DNA of 64,000 bases from Castellaniella ginsengisoli (GCF_039523235.1 NZ_BAAAEX010000013.1), one strand, 5' to 3'; shown: positions 30,051-39,096, counted from the first letter of the stretch. Notes: generated from the sequence alone by a model not told the origin. Numbers and translations are program-made.

Positions 30051-30872
30051 CTAGGCCCGGAGCAGGTCGTTGATGCTGGTCTTGGCGCGGGTCTGGGCGT
30101 CCACGCGCTTGACGATCACGGCGCAGGCCAGGCTGTGGCTGCCGTCGGCGGCGGGCAATGAGCCCGGCACGACGACGGATCCGGCCGGCACGCGGCCGTA
30201 ATGAATCTCGCCGGTGGCGCGGTCATAGATGCGCGTGCTCTGAGAGATGAAGACCCCCATCGCCAGTACGGAGTTTTCTTCGATGACGACGCCTTCGACG
30301 ACTTCGGAGCGCGCGCCGATGAAGCAGTTGTCTTCGATGATGGTGGGGCCGGCCTGCAGGGGCTCCAGCACGCCGCCGATGCCCACGCCGCCCGACAGGT
30401 GGACGTGGCTGCCGATCTGCGCGCACGAGCCTACCGTGGCCCAGGTGTCCACCATCGAACCTTCACCCACGCGCGCGCCGATGTTGACGTAAGAGGGCAT
30501 CAGCACCGCGTCGGGCGCGATGTAGGCGCCGCGCCGCACCGTGGCGGTCGGGACCACGCGAAAGCCGCCACGCTGGAAATCCTCGGGGCTGTAGTCCTGG
30601 AACTTCAATGGCACTTTGTCGTAGTACAACTGGGGCGCCTGGCCCATGACGCGGTTGTCGGCCCGCCGGAAGGACAGCAGCACGGCTTTCTTGACCCACT
30701 GGTGAACCTGCCATTGGCCATCGATCTTTTCCGCCACGCGCAACGTGCCGTCATCCAGCCCCTGGATCGTCTGCTCGACCGCGTCGGCCAGGTCGGAGGG
30801 AAACTGGCCGGGGCGCAGCGAGGCCCGGTCTTCCCAGGCGGATTCGATCAGATTCTGGAGGGTGGTCTGCAT
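30051..30872 (-). CDS. dapD: Tetrahydrodipicolinate N-succinyltransferase
   Basis: This enzyme succinylates tetrahydrodipicolinate using succinyl-CoA (273 residues). The N-terminal helical domain opens MQTTLQNLIESAWEDRASL. From about residue 105 a left-handed beta-helix of hexapeptide repeats runs through VRRGAYIAPDAVLMPSYVN, ARVGEGSMVDTWATVGSCAQIG and GVLEPLQAGPTIIEDNCFIG. No Shine-Dalgarno is visible, and a hairpin lies six bases before the ATG. The upstream TTAAAAT could be a -10 giving a very short leader. Confidence 0.96.
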   Translation of the reverse strand: MQTTLQNLIESAWEDRASLRPGQFPSDLADAVEQTIQGLDDGTLRVAEKIDGQWQVHQWVKKAVLLSFRRADNRVMGQAPQLYYDKVPLKFQDYSPEDFQRGGFRVVPTATVRRGAYIAPDAVLMPSYVNIGARVGEGSMVDTWATVGSCAQIGSHVHLSGGVGIGGVLEPLQAGPTIIEDNCFIGARSEVVEGVVIEENSVLAMGVFISQSTRIYDRATGEIHYGRVPAGSVVVPGSLPAADGSHSLACAVIVKRVDAQTRAKTSINDLLRA

Positions 30873-30878
30873 GATGAG

Positions 30879-30908
30879 CGGCTCGAAAAAATTGAGCCGG
30901 AAATTTTA
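30879..30908 (-). promoter_or_regulatory. dapD leader hairpin and possible -10 box
   Basis: On the minus strand CGGCTC / GAGCCG closes a 9-base AT loop directly before the dapD start. TAAAAT (30903-30908) lies just upstream at -10-like distance from a start near 30896. A matching -35 was not convincing. Confidence 0.35.
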
Positions 30909-30974
30909 ACAGCGTGCCGCCCGTCCGTTGCGAAGCGTGTGCGACCGCCCGGCCGGATGCGGGCCGCGGCGGGG

Positions 30975-32411
30975 TCAGGAAAGATCCCAGCCGCCGCCGA
31001 TCGCCCGGATGAGCCGCACGGCCGCATGGGCGCGCAGGCCGTTCAACTGCACCGCAGTGTGCCGGTGCCGCAGCACTTCCCGGTCGGCATCGATGACTTC
31101 CAGGTAGCTGATGGAGCCAGCGTCGTATTGGGTCTTCGAAAGTTCGGCTGCGCGGGTCGCCGAAGCGACGGCGGTATCCTGGACGTTCGTCTGTTCGCCC
31201 AGCAGGCGCAAAGTGGAGAGGCCGTCCTCGACTTCCCGGAAGGCGTTCAGCACGCTCTGGCGGTACAGCGCCACGTCTTCGTCGTAACGCGCTTGCGCCT
31301 GATCCATCCTGGACTGGCGCCGTCCGCCATCGAACAAAGGCAGGCTGAGCATGGTTCCCGCCAAGGGCCCCAGGATGAAGCTGCGGCTTGACCAGTGCAC
31401 CAGGTCGCTCAGGTCGGAGGACTCGAAGCCGAATGTGCCGGTCAGGGCAAGCTGCGGAAAGAATGCCGCCTTCGCCGCGCCGATCCGGGCGTTTGCGGCC
31501 GCAACGGCCCGTTCCGCGGCGGCGATGTCGGGCCTGCGCTCCAGCAAAGAGGAGGGCAGACCGGCGGGAATGTCGATCGAAATCGTGTGCAGCGCCTGGA
31601 CCGGCAGGGCGAAGTCCGAAGGGGCGCGCCCCAGCAGCAGGGCCAACCCGTGTTCAGCCACCGCCCGTTGCCGCGCGATGTCCAGCGCCTGCGACCGGGC
31701 GGCGGCCAGTTCGGCGCGTGCCCGCGCCACGTCGAGTTCGTCGATATCGCCTATTTGAAAACGTGTTTCAAGCAGGTTCAGGCTCATGCGTCGCAACGAC
31801 ACCGTATCGCGGTACAGCATCGCTTCGGCATCCAATTGCCGGAGGGTGAAATAGGCTTGGGCGACATCCGCCTGCAAGGCGAGCATGACCGATTGATACA
31901 GGGCCCGGGCGCGTTCGGCATCGGCGCTGGCCGCATCCAGATGAGAGGCGACCCGCCCGAACAGATCGACTTCATAGGAAATGCCCGTCTGCGCGCGCCA
32001 GAGCGTGGCGGTGGCGCCGCCCGCCGGGCTGGCGTCCGAAGTGCGCTGGCGGGTGGGCCCGGTCCCGGCGGTCAGTTCCGGATACAGTCCGGAGCGCGCG
32101 GTTTTCTTCAGCGCGCGCGCCTGCTCGACCCTGGCGGCCGCGGCCTTCAGGTCCTGATTGGCGCGCATGGCCTGGTCTTCCAGGGAATCCAGCATGGGAT
32201 CCTGGAAGACCGCCCACCAGCGTCCCCGTGCAAGGCTGTCCGCGGGTTGGGCTTTTTTCCATTGGAGCGTTTCGCCGGTGGACAGCCGGGCTTCTTTGAA
32301 CGCCGCGGGGATCTCGACGGCGGGCCGCTGGTATTCGGGGCCGACGGCGCAGCCGCTCAACAGGACCGCCAGCAGGCCGGCTACGCCGGCGAGGGGAAGG
32401 CGTTGAATCAT
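30975..32411 (-). CDS. RND efflux outer-membrane lipoprotein (OprM/OprN/NodT family)
   Basis: This is the outer-membrane channel of a tripartite pump (478 residues). The lipoprotein signal peptide ends in lipobox LLSGC at residue 21, followed by AVGPEYQRPAVEIP, the family start. Two TolC-like repeats with long periplasmic helices follow, for example RARAELAAARSQALDIARQRA and SILERRPDIAAAERAV-like text near LLERRPDIAAAERAVAAANA. It is the last gene of the MFP-RND-OMF operon and overlaps the RND stop by 4 bases. Confidence 0.92.
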   Translation of the reverse strand: MIQRLPLAGVAGLLAVLLSGCAVGPEYQRPAVEIPAAFKEARLSTGETLQWKKAQPADSLARGRWWAVFQDPMLDSLEDQAMRANQDLKAAAARVEQARALKKTARSGLYPELTAGTGPTRQRTSDASPAGGATATLWRAQTGISYEVDLFGRVASHLDAASADAERARALYQSVMLALQADVAQAYFTLRQLDAEAMLYRDTVSLRRMSLNLLETRFQIGDIDELDVARARAELAAARSQALDIARQRAVAEHGLALLLGRAPSDFALPVQALHTISIDIPAGLPSSLLERRPDIAAAERAVAAANARIGAAKAAFFPQLALTGTFGFESSDLSDLVHWSSRSFILGPLAGTMLSLPLFDGGRRQSRMDQAQARYDEDVALYRQSVLNAFREVEDGLSTLRLLGEQTNVQDTAVASATRAAELSKTQYDAGSISYLEVIDADREVLRHRHTAVQLNGLRAHAAVRLIRAIGGGWDLS

Positions 32412-35400
32412 TTCGGGGATTCCAGAGAGAGGATCGTGGCCGGTTGACCGGTGGGGGCATGCACCGGCTCGTCGTGCACGGAAGAGAGACGCCGGCCGGA
32501 ACCGCGCAGCAGGACGTAGAAGACCGGGGTCAGGTACAGACCGAACAGGGTGACTCCCAGCATGCCGAAGAAAACCGCGATGCCCATGGCATGGCGCATT
32601 TCCGCGCCCGCGCCGGAGGAAAGGATCAGAGGCACGATGCCCATGATGAATGCGATCGAGGTCATCAGGATGGGGCGCAGCCGCAGGCGGCTGGCTTCCC
32701 GCGCGGCGGCGACGGGAGACAGGCCGTCTTTTTCCAGATCGCGCGCGAACTCGACGATCAGGATCGCGTTCTTGCAGGCCAGCCCCACCAGCACCATGAG
32801 GCCGATCTGGGTGAACAGATTGTTGTCTCCCCGCGTCAGCCAGACGCCCGCCAGCGCCGCCAGCACGCTCATGGGCACGATCAGGATCACCGCCAGGGGC
32901 AGCGTCAGGCTTTCATAGAGCGCGGCAAGCACCAGGAAGACCAGCAGGACACTGATCGGAAATACCCAGATGCCCGCATTGCCGGCCAGAATCTGCTGAT
33001 AGGTCAGATCCGTCCATTCGAACTTGATGCCTTTGGGCAGCGTCGATGCGGCGATGCGTTCGGCGGCCGCCTGAGCCTGGTCCGAGGAATAGCCGGGCGC
33101 CGGCCCGCTGTTGATGTCGGCGGCCGTATGGCCGTTGTAGCGCACGACCATTTCAGGGCCATACGTCGGGGTGAGCGACACGAGGGAACCCAGGGGCACC
33201 ATGGCGCCCGAGTCGCTGCGCGTCTTCAGCCGCAGGATATCGTCGGGATTCGACCGGAAGGACGCATCGGCCTGCGCCTTGACCTGATAGACGCGCCCGA
33301 AGCGGTTGAAGTCGTTGATATAGAGCGAGCCCAGATAGATTTGCATGGTCTCGAAGACATCCGTGACGGACACGCCCAGTTGCTTGGCCTTGACCCGGTC
33401 CAGATCGACATCCAGTTGCGGGACGTTGATCTGGTAGCTGGAGAACGCGGGGCCCAGTTCAGGCGCTTTCGCCGCTTCCGCGAGGAAGGCGCGGGTTGCT
33501 TCGTTGAGCTTGTCGTAGCCCAGGCCGGTCGTGTCTTCGATCTGCAGCTTGAAACCGCCGACCGTCCCCAGGCCCATCACGGGGGGCGGTGGAAAGACGG
33601 CGATAGAGGCATCCCGGATGCTGGAATACTGCTGGCTCAAGGCGGCCGCGATCGCGTGAGCGGAAGTCGCCTCGTCCCGGCGCTGCGCGAATGCGTCGAG
33701 CTTGATGAACACCACGGCCGCGCTTGAGCTGTTGGTGAATCCGTTGATCGATAGGCCGGGGAACGCGACGGCGCTTTCGACGCCGGGCTGCGCCAGAGCC
33801 AGATCGGTCATTCGGCGCACGACTTCGTCCGTGCGGTCCAGCGAGGCGCCGCTGGGCAACTGGGCGAAGCTGACGAGATACTGTTTGTCCTGCCCAGGCA
33901 CGAAACCGCCCGGAACGACATAGGCGATGCCCGCCGTCAATGCCAGCAGGACCAGATAGACGCCCAGGGTCGAGCCCTTGCGCCGCAGCACGCCGCCTAC
34001 TCCCCGGGCATAACCGTCAGAGGCGCGTCCGAAGGCGCGGTTGAATGCACGGAAGAAACCGCCCAGGATCCGCTCCATGCCTCGGGTGAGCGCGTCCGGC
34101 TTTGCGCCGTGAGGCTTGAGCAGCAGGGCGGCCAATGCCGGAGACAGTGTCAGGGAATTGAAGGCGGAGATCACCGTCGAAATGGCGATCGTCATGGCGA
34201 ACTGCTTGAAGAACTGTCCGCTCAGCCCGGTCATGAATGCCAGGGGAACGAAGACCGCCACCAGCGTCAGGGCGATCGCGATGATCGGTCCGCTGACCTC
34301 GCGCATGGCGCGATAGGTGGCGTGGCGCGGACTCAGCCCGTCTTCGATGCCGCGCTCGACGTTTTCCACGACGACGATTGCATCGTCCACGACGATGCCG
34401 ATCGCCAGCACCAGGCCGAACAGCGACAAGGCATTGATGGAATAGCCGAAGGCCAGCATCAGCGAGAACGTGCCGACGATGGAGACGGGCACGGCGAGCA
34501 GCGGAATGATGGAGGCGCGCCAGGTCTGCAGGAAGGCGATGACGACGATCACCACCAGGGCGATGGCTTCCAGCAGCGTCATGATGACCGCCCGGATGCT
34601 GGAGCGGACGAATTGCGTGGGGTCATACACGATGCGGCTTTCCAACGAGGCGGGAAAATCTGCGGAAAGCGCCTGCATGGTCTGGCGCACGGCCTCGGAC
34701 ACCTCGAGAGCGTTGGCGCCAGGAGCCTGCATGATGGCCATGGCGACGGCCGGCTTGTTGTCCAGCAGGGACCTGAGCGCGTATTCGGAGGCGCCCAGTT
34801 CGATGCGGGCCACGTCGCGCAGCCGGGTGACGCCGCCGTCGGCCGAAGTCTTCAGCACGATGTCGCCGAATTCCTCCGCAGTGTGCAGACGGCCTTGAGC
34901 GTTGACCGAGAATTGCATGGCCACATCGGGGCTGCTGGGCGCGGCTCCGATCACGCCGGCGGCCACTTGTACGTTCTGTTCGCGGATCGCCGAGACGACA
35001 TCGCCTGCGGTCAGGCCGCGCTCGGCGACGCGCTGCGGGTTCAGCCAGACGCGCATGGCGTAGTTGCCCGAGCCCCAGATCTGGACCTCGCCCACGCCGG
35101 GAATGCGGGCCAGGCGATCCTTGACGTTGAGAACGGCATAGTTGCGCAGATAGGTCAGGTCGTAGCGGTCGTCCGGGGAAATCAGGTGCACGACCATGGT
35201 CAGCGCGGGAGAGGCCTTGATCGTGGTGATGCCCAGCCGCTGGACGTCTTCGGGCAGCCGGGGCAAGGCCTGCGCGACGCGGTTTTGCACCAGTTGCTGC
35301 GCCTTGTCGGGGTCGGTGCCGAGATGGAAATGGACCGTCACAGCCAGATTGCCGTCGCTGTTGGCTTGAGACTGCATGTACAGCATGTTCTCGACGCCGT

Positions 35401-35614
35401 TGATCGCTTCCTCCAGGGGCGCGGCGACGGTTTCCGCGATCACCTTGGGGTTGGCGCCGGGAAATTGGGCGCGCACGACCACGGAGGGCGGGACCACCTC
35501 CGGGTACTCGGAAATGGGCAGGCGGAAGACGGACAGCAGGCCCGCCAGCAGGATCAGCACGGACAGTACGCCCGCGAAGATCGGCCGATCAACGAAGAAT
35601 TTGGAAATGTTCAT
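32408..35614 (-). CDS. RND multidrug efflux inner-membrane transporter, MexF type
   Basis: This is a proton-driven HAE1-family exporter of 1068 residues with 12 membrane helices and two large periplasmic loops. The start is MNISKFFVDRPIFAGVLSV, followed by RLPISEYPEVVPPSVVVRA. TM4 has the proton-relay Asp pair in LVLAIGIVVDDAIVVVENVE. The wording GANPKVIAETVAAPLEEAI and NMLYMQSQ resembles Pseudomonas MexF and Burkholderia BpeF more than AcrB/MexB. MexF-type pumps export chloramphenicol, quinolones and trimethoprim. Substrates here are not tested by sequence. Confidence 0.93.
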   Translation of the reverse strand: MNISKFFVDRPIFAGVLSVLILLAGLLSVFRLPISEYPEVVPPSVVVRAQFPGANPKVIAETVAAPLEEAINGVENMLYMQSQANSDGNLAVTVHFHLGTDPDKAQQLVQNRVAQALPRLPEDVQRLGITTIKASPALTMVVHLISPDDRYDLTYLRNYAVLNVKDRLARIPGVGEVQIWGSGNYAMRVWLNPQRVAERGLTAGDVVSAIREQNVQVAAGVIGAAPSSPDVAMQFSVNAQGRLHTAEEFGDIVLKTSADGGVTRLRDVARIELGASEYALRSLLDNKPAVAMAIMQAPGANALEVSEAVRQTMQALSADFPASLESRIVYDPTQFVRSSIRAVIMTLLEAIALVVIVVIAFLQTWRASIIPLLAVPVSIVGTFSLMLAFGYSINALSLFGLVLAIGIVVDDAIVVVENVERGIEDGLSPRHATYRAMREVSGPIIAIALTLVAVFVPLAFMTGLSGQFFKQFAMTIAISTVISAFNSLTLSPALAALLLKPHGAKPDALTRGMERILGGFFRAFNRAFGRASDGYARGVGGVLRRKGSTLGVYLVLLALTAGIAYVVPGGFVPGQDKQYLVSFAQLPSGASLDRTDEVVRRMTDLALAQPGVESAVAFPGLSINGFTNSSSAAVVFIKLDAFAQRRDEATSAHAIAAALSQQYSSIRDASIAVFPPPPVMGLGTVGGFKLQIEDTTGLGYDKLNEATRAFLAEAAKAPELGPAFSSYQINVPQLDVDLDRVKAKQLGVSVTDVFETMQIYLGSLYINDFNRFGRVYQVKAQADASFRSNPDDILRLKTRSDSGAMVPLGSLVSLTPTYGPEMVVRYNGHTAADINSGPAPGYSSDQAQAAAERIAASTLPKGIKFEWTDLTYQQILAGNAGIWVFPISVLLVFLVLAALYESLTLPLAVILIVPMSVLAALAGVWLTRGDNNLFTQIGLMVLVGLACKNAILIVEFARDLEKDGLSPVAAAREASRLRLRPILMTSIAFIMGIVPLILSSGAGAEMRHAMGIAVFFGMLGVTLFGLYLTPVFYVLLRGSGRRLSSVHDEPVHAPTGQPATILSLESPK

Positions 35615-35622
35615 CAGTTCGC

Positions 35623-36837
35623 TCAGGATTGGTGAGGCGTCGAGGAGGCCGATCCAGCGCTTGCGCCGGCTTCGCCAGCCGCCAGCCTGCCCGCATCGCC
35701 GCCGGTCGCCGCCGGCGTCACGGTGTCGCCCGGCCGGACGCGCTGGATGCCTCCGATCACGACCTTGTCGCCGGCCTTCAAGCCGGTTTCCACGACCCGC
35801 AATCCGTTCCGGCTGGCGCCCAGCGTGACCTCCTGGTAGTGCACCTTATTGGTCGGGTCGACACGCAGGACGAAGCGCTTGGCCTGATCGGTGCCGATCG
35901 CCTTTTCTTCCAGCAGAACGGCGCCGTAAGGCCGGCCCGCACCCAGCCGGATCCGGGCGTAAAGGCCTGGCCGCAGCCGCCGCTCGGGGTTGTCGAACAG
36001 GGCCCGGACCCGCATGGTTCCGCTCAGGGGGTCGAGCTGATTGTCCAGCGAGGCCAGGCGGCCCCGGTGTGGATAGCCGTGTTCATTGGCAAGCCCCATG
36101 GAAACCTGGACAGATTGAAAGGCGTTTGCCTCTCCTTGGGCCGCTGTCTGCAGGAAGGCGGCTTCGTCCATTTCGAAGGTCGCGTAGATCTGCGCGACGG
36201 AAACGACGGTCGTCAAGGGTTGCGGGCCGTTGGCGGTGACGACGTTGCCCTCGGTGATCTCCGCGCGCGATACGCGCCCGGAGATCGGCGAGACGATGCG
36301 GGTATGCTCCAGGGCCAGTTGTGCGGTTTTCAACGCCGCGCGCGCAGCCTCGACATGGGCCGCGGCCTCTCGCGCGGCATTGCGTTTTTCCTCGAAATCG
36401 CGGCGGGCGATGGCATTGCCGGCAAGCAGCTTCTGCCCGCGGGCCAGGTCGGCGCTGGTATAGGCGGCTTTTGCCTTGGCGGCGGCCAGCCCTGCCTGCG
36501 CCTCGTCCACGGCGGCCTGGTAGGGGCGAGGGTCGATGGTGAAGAGCGGGTCGCCGCGATCCACCAGCGCGCCGTCCTCGAAATGCACCTTGACCAAGGT
36601 GCCGGATACCAGCGGCCGGATCTCGACGCGGTCCACGGCTTCGAGGCGTCCCGAGTATTCGTGCCAGTCCGTGATCTGCCGCAGCTCGATGGTTGCGATG
36701 TCGACCGGCGTGGCGGGCGGGCTGGCGGCGGCGGAAGATGCCGGGCCGCCGGCGCTTTTGCGCACCAGCAGAAAGCCGGATGCGAGGAGCACCAGAGCGG
36801 CGATGACGACCGCGTGCCGTCTGCGAAAAATATACAT
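35623..36837 (-). CDS. RND efflux periplasmic adaptor (membrane fusion protein), MexE type
   Basis: This HlyD/AcrA-family adaptor of 404 residues links the inner-membrane pump and outer-membrane channel. An N-terminal membrane anchor (AVVIAALVLLASGFLLV) precedes a beta-barrel/lipoyl region, EIRPLVSGTLVKVHFEDGALV. A coiled-coil hairpin follows (about 100-165), and the lipoyl second half includes LEHTRIVSPISGRVSRAEITEG. The C-terminus is Ala/Gly/Ser-rich. It is the first gene of the pump operon, divergent from the LysR gene. Confidence 0.92.
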   Translation of the reverse strand: MYIFRRRHAVVIAALVLLASGFLLVRKSAGGPASSAAASPPATPVDIATIELRQITDWHEYSGRLEAVDRVEIRPLVSGTLVKVHFEDGALVDRGDPLFTIDPRPYQAAVDEAQAGLAAAKAKAAYTSADLARGQKLLAGNAIARRDFEEKRNAAREAAAHVEAARAALKTAQLALEHTRIVSPISGRVSRAEITEGNVVTANGPQPLTTVVSVAQIYATFEMDEAAFLQTAAQGEANAFQSVQVSMGLANEHGYPHRGRLASLDNQLDPLSGTMRVRALFDNPERRLRPGLYARIRLGAGRPYGAVLLEEKAIGTDQAKRFVLRVDPTNKVHYQEVTLGASRNGLRVVETGLKAGDKVVIGGIQRVRPGDTVTPAATGGDAGRLAAGEAGASAGSASSTPHQS

Positions 36838-36879
36838 GGTGGGGTTTCCTTCTGAGCAGTGCGCTATTATTCTTTCTTT

Positions 36880-36908
36880 GCAAAAACGGATAAATACCTA
36901 GTTTTTGC
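36880..36908. promoter_or_regulatory. Inverted repeat in the RND/LysR divergent promoter
   Basis: GCAAAAAC (36880-36887) and GTTTTTGC (36901-36908) form perfect 8-bp arms 13 bases apart in the 136-base divergent region. This layout fits a LysR-type operator controlling the pump and the regulator. Confidence 0.55.
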
Positions 36909-36973
36909 CATCACTGTTCGTTATCAAGGAACAATCGTGCCGGTCTGATCCAGACTTGCACAGGAGAATCGAG

Positions 36974-37993
36974 ATGGACCGCCTTCAAGCCATGCAGGTC
37001 TTTACCCGTGTCGTGGATGCCAACAGCTTCACTCAGGCGGCCGATAGCCTCAACATGCCCAGGGCCACGGTCAGCACGACCATCCGGAAGCTGGAAGAGC
37101 ACCTGGGCGTGAAGCTGCTGAATCGCAGCACGCGCAGATTGAGCCTGACGCCCGATGGATCGTCCTACTATGAGCGCTGTGTCGGCATTCTTGCGGAAGT
37201 CGAGGAGACGGAGGCGTTGTTCCAGGATCGCTCCAGGGGGCCGCGCGGCCGTCTGCGCATCGACGCGCCCCCGTCCCTGGGCCGCTTGCTGCTCATCCCG
37301 AAACTGTGCGACTTCCACGAGCGGTATCCGGACATCGAACTGGTCGTCGGTTTGAGCGACCGGCCGGTCGACATGGTTCAGGAAGCCGTGGATTGCGTAC
37401 TGCGGATCGGCGAGCTGCAAGACTCTTCCTTGATCGCCAAGCGGATCGGGGTGTTCAAAAGCGTGTCTTGCGCGGCGCCTTCCTACATCGCGAGATACGG
37501 AAAGCCGGACACCTTGGAAGAACTGGGCAATCACCGCGCGGTCAATTATTTTTCTTCGCGTACGGGGCGCAACATCGATTGGAGCTTCAAGGTCGGCAAC
37601 GAGGTCGTGGACATTGCCGTCGAAGGTGTCCTGTCAATAAACGATAGCGATGCCTACGTCATGGCCGGCCTGGCAGGATTCGGCATGATCCAGCCGCCCC
37701 GGTACATGGTGGAGCCGCACTTGCAGGCCGGAAAACTGGTCGAGATCCTCGAGGCGTGGTCGCCGCCGCCCATGCCGATTTCAGTCGTCTACCAGCAAAG
37801 CCGCCACCTGTCTCCCAAGGTCCGCGTGTTCGTCGACTGGATTACCGACACCTTCCGCCATTGCCCGCTCATGGAAAAATGCCTGGGCGATTATCCCCTG
37901 GATGAAGCCTGCCGGTTTGCCGGCACCGCCTTGGGCCGCAATGGGTTGCGGGAACTTCTTGAGCGGCAGAGTCTGCTGGAAAGCTCATTCTGA
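36974..37993 (+). CDS. LysR-family transcriptional regulator beside RND pump
   Basis: This is a DNA-binding regulator of 339 residues, CrgA-like. The N-terminal winged helix-turn-helix has MQVFTRVVDANSFTQAADSL and PRATVSTTIRKLEEHLGVKL, then LLNRSTRRLSLTPDG. The effector domain covers about 90-300. The start with AGGAG eight bases upstream is chosen over an ATG/alternative start 69 bases earlier. It probably controls the divergent pump, as MexT/BpeT-type LysR proteins do for related pumps, although its own subfamily is different. The ligand is unknown. Confidence 0.9.
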   Translation: MDRLQAMQVFTRVVDANSFTQAADSLNMPRATVSTTIRKLEEHLGVKLLNRSTRRLSLTPDGSSYYERCVGILAEVEETEALFQDRSRGPRGRLRIDAPPSLGRLLLIPKLCDFHERYPDIELVVGLSDRPVDMVQEAVDCVLRIGELQDSSLIAKRIGVFKSVSCAAPSYIARYGKPDTLEELGNHRAVNYFSSRTGRNIDWSFKVGNEVVDIAVEGVLSINDSDAYVMAGLAGFGMIQPPRYMVEPHLQAGKLVEILEAWSPPPMPISVVYQQSRHLSPKVRVFVDWITDTFRHCPLMEKCLGDYPLDEACRFAGTALGRNGLRELLERQSLLESSF

Positions 37994-38017
37994 CGGGCGA
38001 GGCCCAATGCCGCACGC

Positions 38018-38720
38018 TCATTCCCGCGGCAACGCGTACACCACGAGCTGATCGCCGACCTGTTCCTTGATGATGGAGTTGCCGCCGGCTACGAAGGCGA
38101 CGTACTCGCGGCCTTTGTAGGAGTAGACGGCGGGGTTCGCCACCACGGGAGCCTGCGCCTGATCCGACCAGAGCTCTTCTCCGGTCTCCAGTGAATAAGC
38201 GCGGACCTTGGCGTCCATCGAGGCGCCGATGAACACCAGACCGCCGGCGGTGACGGCGGGCCCGCCGATGGTGGGCGAGCCCCAGCTTTCCGGCATGCAA
38301 AAGCCATATTTCTGCGAAACGCCGGCGGGGCGGCGCCATTTCACGCTGCCCGTATGCATGTCCAATGCCACCAGTTCGCCGTAGGGCGGCCGCCAGCAAG
38401 GCATGCCCAGCCAGTTCGTGGCGACTTCCAGGCGCATGCCATATTCACCACGCCATGCCGGCCGAAAGCCTCGCATTTCCTGCCGGTATCGGCGTCCAGC
38501 GCGAACAACTGCGCATCCATGGTGCCGATGTAGACGATTTTCTGGCAAGGCTGCCCGGCTTGCGGATCTTCCGCTTCCCAATAGGCGACGCCCCGCGTCT
38601 TCAAGGCCGGCTGCGTCATGGCCTCGAGCGTGGAATGCGTGTCGAATTCCCAGCGCACCTCGCCGCTGGCCGGGCCCAGCGCGAAGACCCGATAAAAGGG
38701 GGTGCCGATGTAGAGCGCTC
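38018..38720 (-). pseudogene. Remnant of a membrane PQQ-dependent dehydrogenase
   Basis: Two fragments in different frames match the quinoprotein glucose/quinate dehydrogenase class. Fragment A (about 38718-38450) reads ALYIGTPFYRVFALGPASGE, then VRWEFDT and YIGTMDAQLFALDADTG, which are beta-propeller W-motif repeats. Fragment B (about 38445-38018) reads TNWLGMPCWRPPYGELVALD, then PESWGSPTIGGPAVTAGGLV and the C-terminal end VVYALPRE. The middle of the propeller, some 300 residues, is missing between A and B. N-terminal membrane helices are also absent. The gene cannot make a working enzyme. Confidence 0.82.
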
Positions 38721-38911
38721 GGCCTTCAATTCGCGTTCGCGCTCGGCAGCCCAGTCCGCCGCTTCACGGCGGGTAGGGAACAGGCCGCTATCGCGCACGG
38801 TCTCGCCGTGGACGCGCAACTTGATCTGCGCCCGGTATCCTCGGGTGATCTTCTGAATGGATGCGATCGGTGTGGGGCGTAGCGTGGGGCCGCTATGGGG
38901 CCAGCGACTTA
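38716..38911 (-). pseudogene. N-terminal remnant of a phage-type tyrosine integrase
   Basis: Reading from near the tRNA, the frame gives PIASIQKITRGYRAQIKL, then RVHGETVRDSGLFPTRREA and ADWAAEREREL. This is the SAM-like/arm-binding N-terminal region typical of integrases that use tRNA sites. The frame then runs into the PQQ-dehydrogenase fragment at about 38716-38722, and no catalytic domain remains. No ATG start is visible upstream in frame. Position and orientation, just past the 3' end of tRNA-Leu and pointing away from it, are those of an island integrase. Confidence 0.75.
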
Positions 38912-38980
38912 GAAAAATTGATCTTATGCGATTAAACCACGCCAGGGCAATCCGCCAAGTCCCTGTTTTTGCTGTATTTT

Positions 38981-38994
38981 GATAGTATGCTATC
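38981..38994 (-). terminator. Small hairpin downstream of tRNA-Leu
   Basis: GATAG / CTATC encloses a 4-base loop, followed on the minus strand by AAAATACAG. It is 18 bases past the tRNA 3' end. It could be a weak tRNA terminator or part of the old attachment region. Confidence 0.3.
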
Positions 38995-39011
38995 CGCAGG
39001 TTTCAATACTG

Positions 39012-39096
39012 TGGTGCGAACGGAGAGACTTGAACTCTCATGCCTTGCGGCGCCAGAACCTAAATCTGGTGCGTCTACCAATTCCGCCACGTTCGC
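39012..39096 (-). tRNA. tRNA-Leu (anticodon TAG), CCA encoded
   Basis: The acceptor stem GCGAACG pairs with CGTTCGC. The anticodon arm CCAGA-TTTAGGT-TCTGG presents TAG. A long variable arm follows (GCGCCGCAAGGCAT region), then the T-arm AGAGTTCAAGTCTCT. Discriminator A and an encoded CCA lie at 39012-39015. The long variable arm and the anticodon identify a leucine tRNA reading CUA and other CUN codons. The 3' end faces the integrase remnant. Confidence 0.95.

Noticed and set aside
37994..38017. Second copy of the tRNA-Leu 3' end as an att repeat near the island edge
   Set aside because: No match to the terminal tRNA bases was found between the LysR gene and the dehydrogenase remnant, so no attR is claimed.
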